64,000 bases of DNA from Paenibacillus_F sp047238265 (GCF_047238265.1 NZ_JBDFMM010000001.1:3472001-3536000); one strand, 5' to 3'. Counted from the stretch's first letter, positions 10,901-18,361 are shown. Made by a program: numbers and translations. The notes: generated by a model from the sequence alone, not told the origin.

Positions 10901-12531
10901 TAAGTAAACGCAACATTTTGCAGCTCAAGACCCGATACCGGGTTCGGGAATGTAAGTCCATACCGATTTCCGAAATCTTCTATGAGTGTCCCGATAGGGA
11001 TTGGCGTATCCGTCCCCGTCTGCCCTTGAATTTCCCAGCCGTTCCCGGCACTCAGCGACAGAACCGCGTCTACCCCGGCGATCGTCATCGATCCCGTCAT
11101 ACTGAATGTAGCAGCCGGCTCCGCCTGGCTGCTGTAGTCCAGTTCAAATATCAGGTCGCTCAGAACGAAAGCCTGCTGCCCGCTGCCGGTCGGTATTTCT
11201 TCCAAAGAAGCGCCCACATAAAACGTGCCGTCCGTTGATCCTCCCATATGGAACTCGGTCAGCATGACGCTCGGAGCTCCCGGGGGCAGTCCGAACTTCT
11301 CCGCGATCGCGGTCAAATTCAGCTGTTCCCCCTGCGCCAGATCGACGCTGACCGACAGAACCTGCGACACGATCGTAGGCACCAGATCGGCGGCAACATC
11401 CAGCTCTACGCCACCGATATCCAGTCCTCCGGTCATGCGGTATGCGGCCGACCGGCTGCCGAACGGATCGTTGACTGTGACCGACACCGCAATATTTTCG
11501 ACTTCAATATAGTCCGCGATAATTTCAAGAGAAGTATCTGTAAAGGCCGATATCGTCACTTTCGCGTACTCCAGCTTTTTTGACCCGAGACCGACTCCTA
11601 AATACAAACCGCTTATGCAAATGCTGTTCATAGCATTTTTGAACGGGTCCGGCAAATAGGAAGTAAGGCTTGTCCCGCCAAAATAATCGGCAAGCTCCGC
11701 TTGTCCGGGAAGCGCCAGTTGTCCGGTCAGTCCGACTTCTACCGTTCCCCCCGATTCGGATGGCAGCACGGCGCTCAGCGTCTGCTGCTTCCCTCCCCAG
11801 CTTAACTGGGCGGAGAAACTCAAACCGGGCGTTGCGTCCTGATCGGCGGGATCGAACGATAGCGAGGCGGCAAGCGGTATTTGCAAATCGTTGAAAATAC
11901 CCGGGAAGCCGTTCGTGGAGGTGGATATTTCTAAACCTATATCCAGACTAGTGCCAAGCCCCGCCGCCGGCACAATGGCGCCAAAGCCGACGGGAGCCGA
12001 ACCGACTATCCACGAAGCTGGAGCGAACAGCCCCTGCGTCTCATCGAACACCGCAAAGAAGGACACGCCCGCAGACAAGCTGCGATTCAGGCTTGGTTCC
12101 ACAACCGTGCCCGAAGCAAGCAGCAGACGGGGCAATCGGGACGCATCGTCCGTTTTGACCGCAAGCCCCTCCCAAAATGTTCCTTGCAAGCCCGGAAAGG
12201 AATTAGCCAAATTCCAATTCGTTGAAGCGAAAGCGGATACAACAAAAACGGGGCTTGTATCCGCGTTATAAATGGCGCATTGAATAGACGAAAACTGTTG
12301 GGCTGGAAACAGGATCAGCGGTGTCGTCCCCGTAAGCTTCAAGCCGGACGCAGCAAAGGTAATCGTTCCCGCTTGTTCGGACGGAGACTGTGCGACACCG
12401 CTGAACTGCCATGCTCCGCTTCCGGACGATTGTGCCAAAGGAGCCGTCCATGCGCCCAGCGCCGTCATATTCACATTCAATTGCTGCGTTCCGGCGTCGT
12501 ACATGCCGAGCAAAATATCGAGCAAGCTCAT
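7960..12531 (-). CDS. Giant beta-rich protein, DUF6603 domain (1523 aa)
   Basis: The protein is dominated by alternating hydrophobic/polar strands rich in G, S, A, T and F, with very few Cys and no signal peptide. The segment around residues 800-1250, with GMGFGSPLSAFEPQFSLLGL, GGPPALFVTGLSAGFGYN, a following FPLM and finally ARVHWWIISFTIDFG, matches my recollection of the DUF6603 family. The first 700 residues look like several units, each with an S-x-x-G-x-x-T or G-x-L-x-V core, which may be degenerate internal repeats of a long beta structure. The C-terminus (about 1330-1523) looks like a separate domain. The start ATG overlaps the upstream nuclease stop by 4 bases (ATGA). DUF6603 has no established function that I know of; an elongated scaffold or pore-like assembly is conjecture. 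Confidence 0.82.
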   Translation of the reverse strand: MSLLDILLGMYDAGTQQLNVNMTALGAWTAPLAQSSGSGAWQFSGVAQSPSEQAGTITFAASGLKLTGTTPLILFPAQQFSSIQCAIYNADTSPVFVVSAFASTNWNLANSFPGLQGTFWEGLAVKTDDASRLPRLLLASGTVVEPSLNRSLSAGVSFFAVFDETQGLFAPASWIVGSAPVGFGAIVPAAGLGTSLDIGLEISTSTNGFPGIFNDLQIPLAASLSFDPADQDATPGLSFSAQLSWGGKQQTLSAVLPSESGGTVEVGLTGQLALPGQAELADYFGGTSLTSYLPDPFKNAMNSICISGLYLGVGLGSKKLEYAKVTISAFTDTSLEIIADYIEVENIAVSVTVNDPFGSRSAAYRMTGGLDIGGVELDVAADLVPTIVSQVLSVSVDLAQGEQLNLTAIAEKFGLPPGAPSVMLTEFHMGGSTDGTFYVGASLEEIPTGSGQQAFVLSDLIFELDYSSQAEPAATFSMTGSMTIAGVDAVLSLSAGNGWEIQGQTGTDTPIPIGTLIEDFGNRYGLTFPNPVSGLELQNVAFTYAKTAGAAQGSFSFSCEGTFTIDTAPVSVAVTIDMEPDATGNGYHSTFGGTITIGSLTFALIFDTDNMQSDIFAATFSAGGNSPSSISVYGLVYALSPEAASVVPQDLEVELKDVKFIYYKDAGGSKYALGLDLSASFSLSDLPLIGSDMSGTDAFKVNDLQFLYASQPFDAVEAGAVNALLPQGVFPLPSAGFGSGMTVGTELQWGGQTQTFMLAMGSTSAARTPATKSYGAVGSVSDSTASASAQWLSIQRSFGPVALNRIGVSYQNGLLWFLLDGSLSAFGLTITLSGMGFGSPLSAFEPQFSLLGLGFDVKEGPLEIGGAFSEVSPAPDGTAFSYEGGVVIETERFSIEGIGSYAELTDGQPSMFIFATASASLGGPPALFVTGLSAGFGYNSSMAMPAPEQVADFPLMALAGGGTPPPLLGLLAELDGTADYAPGKRQAWVVPSKGDSWLAAGVSFQSFGLIQSQALLLGKFGSDLEFALLGTSMLRLPKSGDTVYAQAELELQAIWKPSSGFFGLTALLTPDSFVLDPSCHLTGGFAFYLWYDGPNAGQFVATLGGYHPAFQPPSYYPSVPRLGINWALSDQFQIEGDAYFAITPGAIMTGGALKALYHDGNLKAWFTANADMLITFNPFSFQADIGVSIGASYRINLLFTSKTISAELGASLELWGPPTGGKARVHWWIISFTIDFGADANAAQNDPLAWEQFKPLLPALDSVVTIKAAGGLAQSPAAGTNGSGSKPDDTDLGWLVRAGTFSFTTQTAFPASHYAAGSSLAAIPDPAYPNGYSVQVRPMNTTDVSALHQIVIEQGGSEIDLSGWTFAPYGSNLPSALWGEPLKDAAGQFVLNPQVPSADTVANVPSGLAVSPPQTELGSSRSALSGELLAFEDLSPQGEMPLALSAQAEPLYVPVFAEDTPDSIAAIMGTAMQNRNSIYEVLSGLQIYTGNNGSLAGLASQADSLYCDSPLQVAAAGRSRRDG

Positions 12532-13994
12532 TGGAAATCGGCTCCTTCCGCCGTCATGTCATAGTTCGGGTCCGCCGCGTACTTCAGCTCCATGCAGATC
12601 GGGAAATGGTCACTGATGGCGTAATAATATGCATATTGCGCCTCCCGCAATGTGGTGGGCCTTACGTTCAGCTTCGGAATCTGCTGCAAATTAAGGCTTG
12701 ACGATTTGCCGGCATGACGGTTGTACCAATTGTTGTAAATAGCCGCCGTCAGCGAGCTCAAATCCCGCTGATACGTGCTTGGCGTCGTAGAACGTGTCTC
12801 GTTGACCGGATTGCCGTCCGTATCCATCGTTCCGGTCCATACTTCCTTAGGAGTGGTCAGATCCACCAAATTGCACACATAAGGATCGGAAGGGTCCGTC
12901 TGAGCGGAACGGACAAAAAATTTATCATACGGACTGGACAATATGGACTGCATCACCGTGGTGTCGGCGATCGCATCCGGGGCCACCAGCGTCGAGGTCA
13001 TACTCGTCAGATTGTCCTGCAGCCGGAAACTATAGTTTTGTACCGTCGTCAGCGCCGGTTGAGTGGTCGATTGGGAAGCGAAATCAGGTCCGGACAAACG
13101 CTGGAAAGGCGCGGCAAAAATATACTGGCCGCTGTCGTTCAGAACGTAACGAAGCCTTCCCAAGTCCCAATTATAGTATTGCAGCGCCCAAGTTCTTTTC
13201 GCCCATGCCTCGGTGACGTTGAAATCGCCCATTACGACGCCTACATCCGCCTGGATAACCGGATCGATTAAACTAATCTGATTGCTGGCCGTGATCGGCG
13301 ACGAATCGCTCGGACCGGGCGCATGGAAAAGAACAAAGGTAATGACCGTGTTTGTATCCGCCGTCGTTACCCGCAAGATGAACGGCGGCCGCGACCTCGG
13401 ATACGGAAAGGTTTCCGGAGAATAAGCTGTGAGAATGGCCGACAAATCCTGCTTTTGCTGAGCGCTCAAATTAAGCGTCGGATTTTTTTTCGTGCAATCC
13501 AAATTTTGCGGATCGGCTACCAGCTTGCTATAAGCGCTATAAGGCACCATGAATGAATCGTTCATCCAACCGTTTTTAGCCAGGCTTTTGGTCACCTGGA
13601 ACTTCTCGTCTTCATCGGTAATATTGTTGGTTGCGAAAAACGTATCGAACGCGTTCTCGCCGAGCACGTTCCACAGCTTCCACTCCACAAGACTGAACAA
13701 GCCCGACTTCCACACGAATACATACTGCTCGTTCGGCGCGCTGGGCGTCATCTCGCTCGCCTGCCCGTTCCACATGACGCTGGTCCCCTGTTGCTGCTCC
13801 TGCTGGTTCAATTCATTGACAATGGCGGTGCACACTTCATTGCCGATCCAGCCGACGATTTCCATGATGCCTGCGACATCGGTCTCCATAAGCCGGATGA
13901 CACGCGCGACATATTTGATAAAAAAATCATCATTCATTTTATCCGCATTAAACTTCTCGATGTTCCATGACAACAGCTTCAATGAATGCGACAC
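12528..13994 (-). CDS. Endonuclease/exonuclease/phosphatase-fold hydrolase, first gene of DUF6603 operon
   Basis: I choose the GTG at 13994 (VSHSLKLLSWNIEKF), preceded by GGGGAGA at proper spacing, rather than a TTG further upstream; this gives 488 aa. The motifs of the DNase I/EEP superfamily are all present: N11 in LSWNIEKF, E45 in AGIMEIVG, H224 in LFHAPGP, D257 and N259 in GDFN, and D462-H463 in SDHFP. The protein should therefore be a metal-dependent phosphodiesterase or phosphatase; DNA, RNA, lipid phosphate or nucleotide substrates cannot be told apart. It is longer than a minimal EEP domain (about 250-300 aa), with insertions between residues 100-200 and 290-440. No signal peptide is visible, unusual for a secreted nuclease. 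It is the first gene of the operon and its stop overlaps the next start by 4 bases. Confidence 0.85.
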   Translation of the reverse strand: MSHSLKLLSWNIEKFNADKMNDDFFIKYVARVIRLMETDVAGIMEIVGWIGNEVCTAIVNELNQQEQQQGTSVMWNGQASEMTPSAPNEQYVFVWKSGLFSLVEWKLWNVLGENAFDTFFATNNITDEDEKFQVTKSLAKNGWMNDSFMVPYSAYSKLVADPQNLDCTKKNPTLNLSAQQKQDLSAILTAYSPETFPYPRSRPPFILRVTTADTNTVITFVLFHAPGPSDSSPITASNQISLIDPVIQADVGVVMGDFNVTEAWAKRTWALQYYNWDLGRLRYVLNDSGQYIFAAPFQRLSGPDFASQSTTQPALTTVQNYSFRLQDNLTSMTSTLVAPDAIADTTVMQSILSSPYDKFFVRSAQTDPSDPYVCNLVDLTTPKEVWTGTMDTDGNPVNETRSTTPSTYQRDLSSLTAAIYNNWYNRHAGKSSSLNLQQIPKLNVRPTTLREAQYAYYYAISDHFPICMELKYAADPNYDMTAEGADFQ

Positions 13995-14071
13995 ACCCGG
14001 TCTCCCCGCTCTCCGTAAGGCTGGCCCAAATAATTTCAAAGACCGCAAATCGATCCTATATAATTTATCGG

Positions 14072-14087
14072 AAATGGAGTACCATTT
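14072..14087. promoter_or_regulatory. 16-bp palindrome in the DUF6603 operon promoter region
   Basis: AAATGG-AGTA-CCATTT is a perfect 6+4+6 inverted repeat about 80 bases upstream of the GTG start of the nuclease gene. On the minus strand an AT-rich stretch resembling a -10 box (TTATAT, 14057-14062) follows it, so the palindrome would overlap the -35 position. This fits an operator, but no regulator gene is adjacent and the promoter itself is weak by eye. The rest of 13995-14318 holds only this element and the terminator at 14201-14232. Confidence 0.35.
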
Positions 14088-14200
14088 TTTAACGAAAATA
14101 AATGAATTTTGTATGAAAATAGCAATAATTGTCGCTTATTCTATTTTCTTTGTACTATTAATAACTCTTGAACCGAACGAACTTTTAGTTGGGCGAAAAG

Positions 14201-14232
14201 AAAAAAAAGAGACTGCCAAAAAAAGCAGTCTC
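14201..14232 (-). terminator. Terminator of the lactonase gene
   Basis: GAGACTGC (14209-14216) and GCAGTCTC (14225-14232) form a perfect 8-bp stem followed on the minus strand by eight T. It ends transcription of the lactonase gene and insulates the following DUF6603 operon from read-through. Confidence 0.85.
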
Positions 14233-14318
14233 AGACTATCGAGAAAATTCTTCTCATCCTATACCAGTTCCTGCGCCGTGAACACGCCGGCAGGAGCTCC
14301 TGCCGTGCCCCGCGGCTC

Positions 14319-15401
14319 TTACAAATAAACCGGACGCACGCAGACCGGCTTCGACACCGCGGCCGATTGCCCGGTATACTGCAGCCTGCCGCTGGAGCGG
14401 TCCACACGGAACGTCGCGATGTTGTCCGTGTCGCGGTTTGCCGCGATCAGGAACGCGCCGCCCGGCGTTAAGGCGAAGTTGCGCGGATGCTTGCCTTCCG
14501 CGGACACATGTTCCACAAGCGTGAGCTTCCCGCTTGCCCCGTCCACCGCGAACACCACGATGCTGTTGTGACCGCGGTTGGAGCCGTATACGAATGCGCC
14601 GTCTTCGGAAACCAGAATCTCGGCGCAGATGTTCTCGCCCGTGAACCCTTCGGGCAGCGTCGTTACCGTTTCGATCGGCTCAAGCACACCCGTCTCTTCG
14701 TCATAGCGAAGCGACGTTACGGTGGAGTCGATCTCGTTGATAACGAACGCCAGCCTGCCGCCCGGGTGAAACGCCATATGGCGCGGACCCGCACCCGGCG
14801 GCACAGCGGTTTCCCCGTGCGGCTTCAGCACGTTGTTCTCCGTGTCCAGGGCATAGGATACGATCCGGTCCAGCCCCAGATCCGGCACGAACACGAACCG
14901 GTTGTCCCGGCTGAAGAAAGCCGAGTGCGGATGAGGCTGTTCCTGGCGCTCCGGGTTGGGCCCGTGGCCTTCATGCTGCTTCACATCGAGCAACCTGCCG
15001 ATCGTACCGTCCGCCCGCAGCTCGACGAGACCGACGAGACCACCGTGATAGCTCGCCACAACGAGGTAGCGTCCGCTCGCATCTCTCTGGATGTGGCAGG
15101 TCGGCGCGTTTACGGTGACGGCATGATTCATTTCCGTCAGACTTCCCTTCCCGGGATCGACGGTATACGAGTACGCGGAACCCGTCCGGGCCCCCTCACT
15201 CGTCGTTCCCTCCGAAATGGCGTAGAGCTTGCGTCCCTGCACGTCCACATTCAGGAACGTCGGATTTTTAAGGCCGGATACTTCATCCAGCTTCGTGAGC
15301 CCGCCCGTTTCCTCATTTAATTCCATCACATAGACACCCGGACCTTCCGGTTCCGCATAAGAACCGACAAAGACCAGCAAACGTTCTCCTTGACCGGACA
15401 T
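14319..15401 (-). CDS. Lactonase family beta-propeller protein (6-phosphogluconolactonase type)
   Basis: This 360-aa protein fits the lactonase family (PF10282), cytosolic seven-bladed beta-propellers that include bacterial 6-phosphogluconolactonase (YkgB/Pgl), which hydrolyses 6-phosphogluconolactone to 6-phosphogluconate in the pentose phosphate pathway. Family-type strings are FVGSYAEPEGPGVYVMEL near the N-terminus, APTCHIQRDASGRYLVVASY, GHGPNPERQEQPHPHS, FVPDLGLDRI, GAGPRHMAFHPGGRLAFVINE and HPRNFALTPGGAFLIAANRDTDN. The length is normal for the family. AGGAGG lies 7 bases before the ATG. It is transcribed alone between two terminators. A gluconate operon lies 40 kb away and would feed the same pathway. 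The exact substrate is assigned by family only. Confidence 0.88.
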   Translation of the reverse strand: MSGQGERLLVFVGSYAEPEGPGVYVMELNEETGGLTKLDEVSGLKNPTFLNVDVQGRKLYAISEGTTSEGARTGSAYSYTVDPGKGSLTEMNHAVTVNAPTCHIQRDASGRYLVVASYHGGLVGLVELRADGTIGRLLDVKQHEGHGPNPERQEQPHPHSAFFSRDNRFVFVPDLGLDRIVSYALDTENNVLKPHGETAVPPGAGPRHMAFHPGGRLAFVINEIDSTVTSLRYDEETGVLEPIETVTTLPEGFTGENICAEILVSEDGAFVYGSNRGHNSIVVFAVDGASGKLTLVEHVSAEGKHPRNFALTPGGAFLIAANRDTDNIATFRVDRSSGRLQYTGQSAAVSKPVCVRPVYL

Positions 15402-15510
15402 TCACATTCCTCCTCATGATAAATGCTTGAACAACCCGTTATGTAAGTGCTGCGCTTTCTCCTCTAAATGTACACGCTTCCTGCCGCAAAAATCAAACTT
15501 GTTCTGCCAA

Positions 15511-15553
15511 AACGAAAAACACCCATACAGGGAAACACTTCCCCGATGGGTGT
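15511..15553 (-). terminator. Terminator after the DUF421 gene
   Basis: ACACCCAT (15519-15526) pairs with ATGGGTGT (15546-15553), with a further partial stem inside. On the minus strand a T-rich tail (TTTTTCGTTTT) follows. It lies about 30 bases after the DUF421 stop codon. Confidence 0.75.
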
Positions 15554-15583
15554 CCGGACGCTTCTCTGCCCCGCCCTCCCTTC

Positions 15584-16444
15584 CTATCGGGACAAAAGCG
15601 GTTTAAGACCGGCAATCATCCCTTCCATGGACCGGGAGCATTGCTCAAACATCCGTTTGGCTTCCGGATCGTTTGTGGACAGGCCGAACATCTCGATATC
15701 GGCCTCGCATTTCTTAAGCAGGGCGAGCAGAGCGGCTTTCTTCTGAGGCTGGGGAACCTGCAGCTTGTCGTCGAACAAATCGACATAGAGCTCTCCGTAC
15801 GAGTCCACCTGTCCCAGAAAAACGTTGTCGATGGTCGCGTCCATCGTTTCCAGCTGCGTCTGAAGCCAGCCCCGGTTTAGTCCGATGGCGGCCAAAGGCT
15901 CGTCAAGCGCCTTGCCGTCCATAATAACGGCCTGCGGCTCTTCCGCCGGACCGACTTTGATGCCCAGATGCTTCGGGGTCAGAGGTTGATTTTCCTTTTT
16001 CAAAAGCACGTTGATTTCTCCGCTCGCTTCCATCACCGCAAATTCGACGTCGGCTGCCTGGAATACGTTTTTCCGGCGCAGGCTCTGAAGCAGATCGTCC
16101 GTAGTCAGCCGTTCTTTCTTCAGGTTCTCCTCCATAATCTTTCCTTTTTTGATCAGAATCGTCTCCCGGTTATCGATGAGATCCCGGGCGGCTTTGCTTT
16201 TCAACTGGAGAAAACCGATTCCGACGGCGGCCAAAATCCACACAAGCAGAGCTATAATTCCCAAATACCAGTCGGCGGTGCGGTTCAGCGTTATATAGAC
16301 GGCCAGGACGGCTGCGGCGACTCCCGTCGTCACTTCAAAAAACGTCAACCGGCTGTTCTGCCTCTTCCCGAGCAGCTTCGCCGCGGCGAGTACAATCACG
16401 ATGACCATCACGGTCCGCAAAGCAACCACGATCCAATCCGGCAT
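15584..16444 (-). CDS. DUF421 (YetF-like) membrane protein with C-terminal DUF1657 domain
   Basis: I set the start at MPDWIVVALRT, where AGGAGGG precedes the ATG by 8 bases; the 33-residue Arg/Lys-rich extension in the longer frame lacks a ribosome site. The 286-aa protein begins with three membrane helices (about 3-25, 35-55, 57-78), then the YetF/DUF421 cytosolic part (LIDNRETILIKKGKIM, LRRKNVFQAADVEFAVMEAS, LLKKENQPLTPKHLG). Residues about 230-286 match the DUF1657 pattern (LLKKCEADIEMFGLSTNDPE) and resemble the small protein encoded next door. This DUF421+DUF1657 architecture is that of the 2Duf protein of mobile spoVA operons, a spore inner-membrane protein linked to wet-heat resistance in Bacillus. 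A spore role here follows from that family and the neighbouring cdaS. Confidence 0.85.
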   Translation of the reverse strand: MPDWIVVALRTVMVIVIVLAAAKLLGKRQNSRLTFFEVTTGVAAAVLAVYITLNRTADWYLGIIALLVWILAAVGIGFLQLKSKAARDLIDNRETILIKKGKIMEENLKKERLTTDDLLQSLRRKNVFQAADVEFAVMEASGEINVLLKKENQPLTPKHLGIKVGPAEEPQAVIMDGKALDEPLAAIGLNRGWLQTQLETMDATIDNVFLGQVDSYGELYVDLFDDKLQVPQPQKKAALLALLKKCEADIEMFGLSTNDPEAKRMFEQCSRSMEGMIAGLKPLLSR

Positions 16445-16645
16445 GATCCGGTCCCTCCTTCTTTCGTCTTTCCTGAAATTCATCCGTGCGGTTCCTAAAA
16501 AAGTTGTCCTTTTCCGCATCCTTTTATTCTTTCGCGCCGTCATTTGCCCGCCGCTCTTTCCAGTCGTAAACGTGAATGAAACGGGTTAGGTGCGGTTAGA
16601 TTACGTTTTGTTCTTTTAGCGACTCTCGACAAGGAGGTGTTGACC

Positions 16646-16852
16646 ATGACCGTAGGCTCCCAAGTAAAAACTTGCCTCGCTTCCCTGAAAAGCGCCCAAG
16701 CGAGCCTGGAGGCGTTTGCCCTGAGCACGCAAAACCAGGAGGCGAAATCGCTGTTCGAAGATGCCGCCAAAACGACTCAGCAAGTCGTGACCCAAGTACA
16801 AGGACGCGTTGAGCAGCTGGAAAACGAAGAACCGCAATATCAAGGTTTCTGA
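16646..16852 (+). CDS. DUF1657 domain protein (68 aa)
   Basis: The ATG at 16646 follows AAGGAGG by 8 bases; an upstream in-frame GTG is too close to the ribosome site. The protein (MTVGSQVKTCLASLKSAQAS...) is a single helical DUF1657 domain with the motif FALSTQNQEAKSLFEDAAKT. It resembles the tail of the divergently transcribed DUF421 protein in order and spacing: an LK-x6-FxLST-x3-EAK-xxFE core. DUF1657 proteins commonly accompany SpoVA/2Duf genes in spore formers. The two genes face away from each other across about 200 bases, so they may share sporulation control; I could not see a convincing forespore promoter. Confidence 0.85.
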   Translation: MTVGSQVKTCLASLKSAQASLEAFALSTQNQEAKSLFEDAAKTTQQVVTQVQGRVEQLENEEPQYQGF

Positions 16853-16865
16853 CCGCGTTAAAAAG

Positions 16866-16894
16866 CAGCTCTGCCGGCTCGCACGGCAGGGCTG
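16866..16894 (+). terminator. Possible terminator after the DUF1657 gene
   Basis: A strong hairpin (11-bp arms 16866-16876 and 16884-16894, one G-T wobble) lies just after the DUF1657 stop. The T-run on the plus strand is poor; on the minus strand it is TTTTT. It may stop transcription in either direction. Confidence 0.45.
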
Positions 16895-17025
16895 GTTTGC
16901 ATTCATACGTTCACCCGAAACGAGTTGGCAGGTGGCAGGACTTAGCTGCCCGGCGGACGTGTATTATGCCGGAAGGATGCAAACAATGAAACCAACTATC
17001 GTTGTGCGAAAAGGATGTGAACCTC

Positions 17026-17643
17026 TTGGCGATCCCTTATGCCGATTGCGATTTTTCACCGATGAAGCAGCATTTGAAAGACGACCTGGAGAAGCTGATT
17101 TCCCGGCTTCAGCGGAGCATCCAGACACTCGACGAGGAAAATCACTGCATGCTGGGCGAAATTGAAGGCATTAAAGAAAATTTCCTGAATATCGAGTCTC
17201 GGGCTTCCACTTTCTATTTGAATTGTTACCTCTCCCCTTTTACCGATAAATATACGGAGCTGTCCGTCAGTGTACAAAATTTGTCCAAGCGGCGTCACGG
17301 CGCCTTGATTGTCGTACAGCGCAACGACTCGCTCGACGGGCTGATCCAGCCGGGGGTGAATATCGGGGCCTCCGTTACACAGTCCTTGCTGGAATCTTTG
17401 TTTTATCCGGGAACACCGCTGCACGACGGCGCCGTCCTGATCAAGTTTAATGAGATCGTTTCCGCCAAAAACATTCTCCCCCTGTCCCATATCGTCCAGG
17501 CGGAGCCCAAGCTCGGCACGCGGCACCGGGCGGCCATCGGCATTACGGAGCTGAGCGACGCCATCGTCCTCGTCGTTTCGGAAGAAACGGGCCGTGTTTC
17601 TTTTGCCTCCAGAGGGTATTTGTATCCGGTCGTTCCCCGGTAA
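17026..17643 (+). CDS. cdaS: Diadenylate cyclase, sporulation type (CdaS-like)
   Basis: The enzyme makes cyclic di-AMP from two ATP. The C-terminal DAC domain is intact: GALIVVQRNDSL, the catalytic LHDGAV loop and GTRHRAAIGI with the RHR motif, ending SFASRGYLYPVVPR. The N-terminal 70 residues are predicted helical (MKQHLKDDLEKLISRLQRSI) without membrane segments. That layout separates CdaS, the sporulation enzyme with an autoinhibitory two-helix domain, from membrane CdaA and from DisA. I prefer the TTG at 17026, since AAAGGATGTG lies at suitable distance and the resulting 205 aa equals CdaS length; a TTG at 17002 and an ATG at 17062 are alternatives. It sits beside spore-type DUF421/DUF1657 genes. 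Confidence 0.88.
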   Translation: MAIPYADCDFSPMKQHLKDDLEKLISRLQRSIQTLDEENHCMLGEIEGIKENFLNIESRASTFYLNCYLSPFTDKYTELSVSVQNLSKRRHGALIVVQRNDSLDGLIQPGVNIGASVTQSLLESLFYPGTPLHDGAVLIKFNEIVSAKNILPLSHIVQAEPKLGTRHRAAIGITELSDAIVLVVSEETGRVSFASRGYLYPVVPR

Positions 17644-17661
17644 AAGGTGCTCCCGCGCAGC

Positions 17662-17688
17662 AAAAAAACCCAGCATCGTTCGATGCTG
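17662..17688 (-). terminator. Terminator facing the DoxX gene
   Basis: CAGCATCG-TT-CGATGCTG (17671-17688) forms a perfect 8-bp stem followed by a T-run on the minus strand (17662-17668). It would end transcripts coming from the DoxX gene, about 260 bases away. I see no gene in 17689-17947. Confidence 0.65.
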
Positions 17689-17947
17689 AGTTCGTGCCGG
17701 ACGTAAAGCCGTATAAAGACGGACGACAGTCAACCACCCGTTTGAAATGAAGCCTTGCCCGGTTCGCCAGCCTCAGACGGCAAGCTTCCAGGCTTGCCGC
17801 CTTTGACCCGGCAGCGTGTATCGCTTTCGAACTGCGGATCACGGTTTAAGCCGCATTCCCCGGGCCGTGTAAAACCGCTGCTTTGTACAGGGCCGCGCCC
17901 TTATGAGCTGGACAGTTTACCTTCTCCGCAGATTCCGAAGCATCCGC

Positions 17948-18361
17948 TCAGCTTTCCGACTGCCGGGAGCCCGGGAACAGACCGTCTACCGCCAGATAGC
18001 GGCTGCCCGTCAGTACGAGAAGCAGCGAAAGAGCGAAAAGCGCAAGATCCAGCTCGAAGCCCGCGGATTGGCCGTTGCCGGTAAACCCGGCGGAAAATTT
18101 GACGCTGAACATCGCTCCGATCATCAGCACGCCGAACAATGCGGCGACGATCCGGGTTCCGAGGCCGAGAATGATCGCCGCTCCTCCTACCGTTTCGATA
18201 AAGGCCGTTACATACGCCAGAAAACCGGGAAGTCCGATGCTCTCAAACCAGCCGGCGATGTTGCCCAGCCCGCTTTGAAATTTATCCAGTCCGTGGACCA
18301 GAAAAGTTACCCCTAACACCAGTCTGACAATCAGCAGACCGATTTCCGTTTTTCCGTTCAT
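17948..18361 (-). CDS. DoxX family membrane protein
   Basis: The 137-aa protein has four hydrophobic segments (LLIVRLVLGVTFLVHGLDKF; an ETVGGAAIILGLG segment; a VAALFGVLMIGAMFSV segment; ALFALSLLLVLTG) in the order typical of DoxX/YphA-like proteins. The HG-x-DK motif after the first helix and the E-x-x-G-G motif in the second are family hallmarks. DoxX proteins are small membrane proteins linked to redox or oxidative stress responses in some bacteria, but the biochemical role is unsettled. The start at MNGKTEIG follows GGGAGG by 9 bases; two upstream starts (18370, 18409) are less well placed. It lies just downstream of the dioxygenase gene on the same strand (72-base gap), so both may share the HxlR-controlled promoter. 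Confidence 0.85.
   Translation of the reverse strand: MNGKTEIGLLIVRLVLGVTFLVHGLDKFQSGLGNIAGWFESIGLPGFLAYVTAFIETVGGAAIILGLGTRIVAALFGVLMIGAMFSVKFSAGFTGNGQSAGFELDLALFALSLLLVLTGSRYLAVDGLFPGSRQSES

Noticed and set aside
309..14048. Interpretation as a complete phage tail or extracellular contractile injection system
   Set aside because: No sheath, tube, baseplate, AAA ATPase, tape-measure or lysis gene is present; only a fibre-like repeat protein supports it.
13549..14328. Plus-strand 259-aa frame, with a small membrane-like peptide starting near 14113
   Set aside because: It overlaps the nuclease gene and a terminator in antisense and has no ribosome site; the hydrophobic stretch is due to AT-rich DNA.
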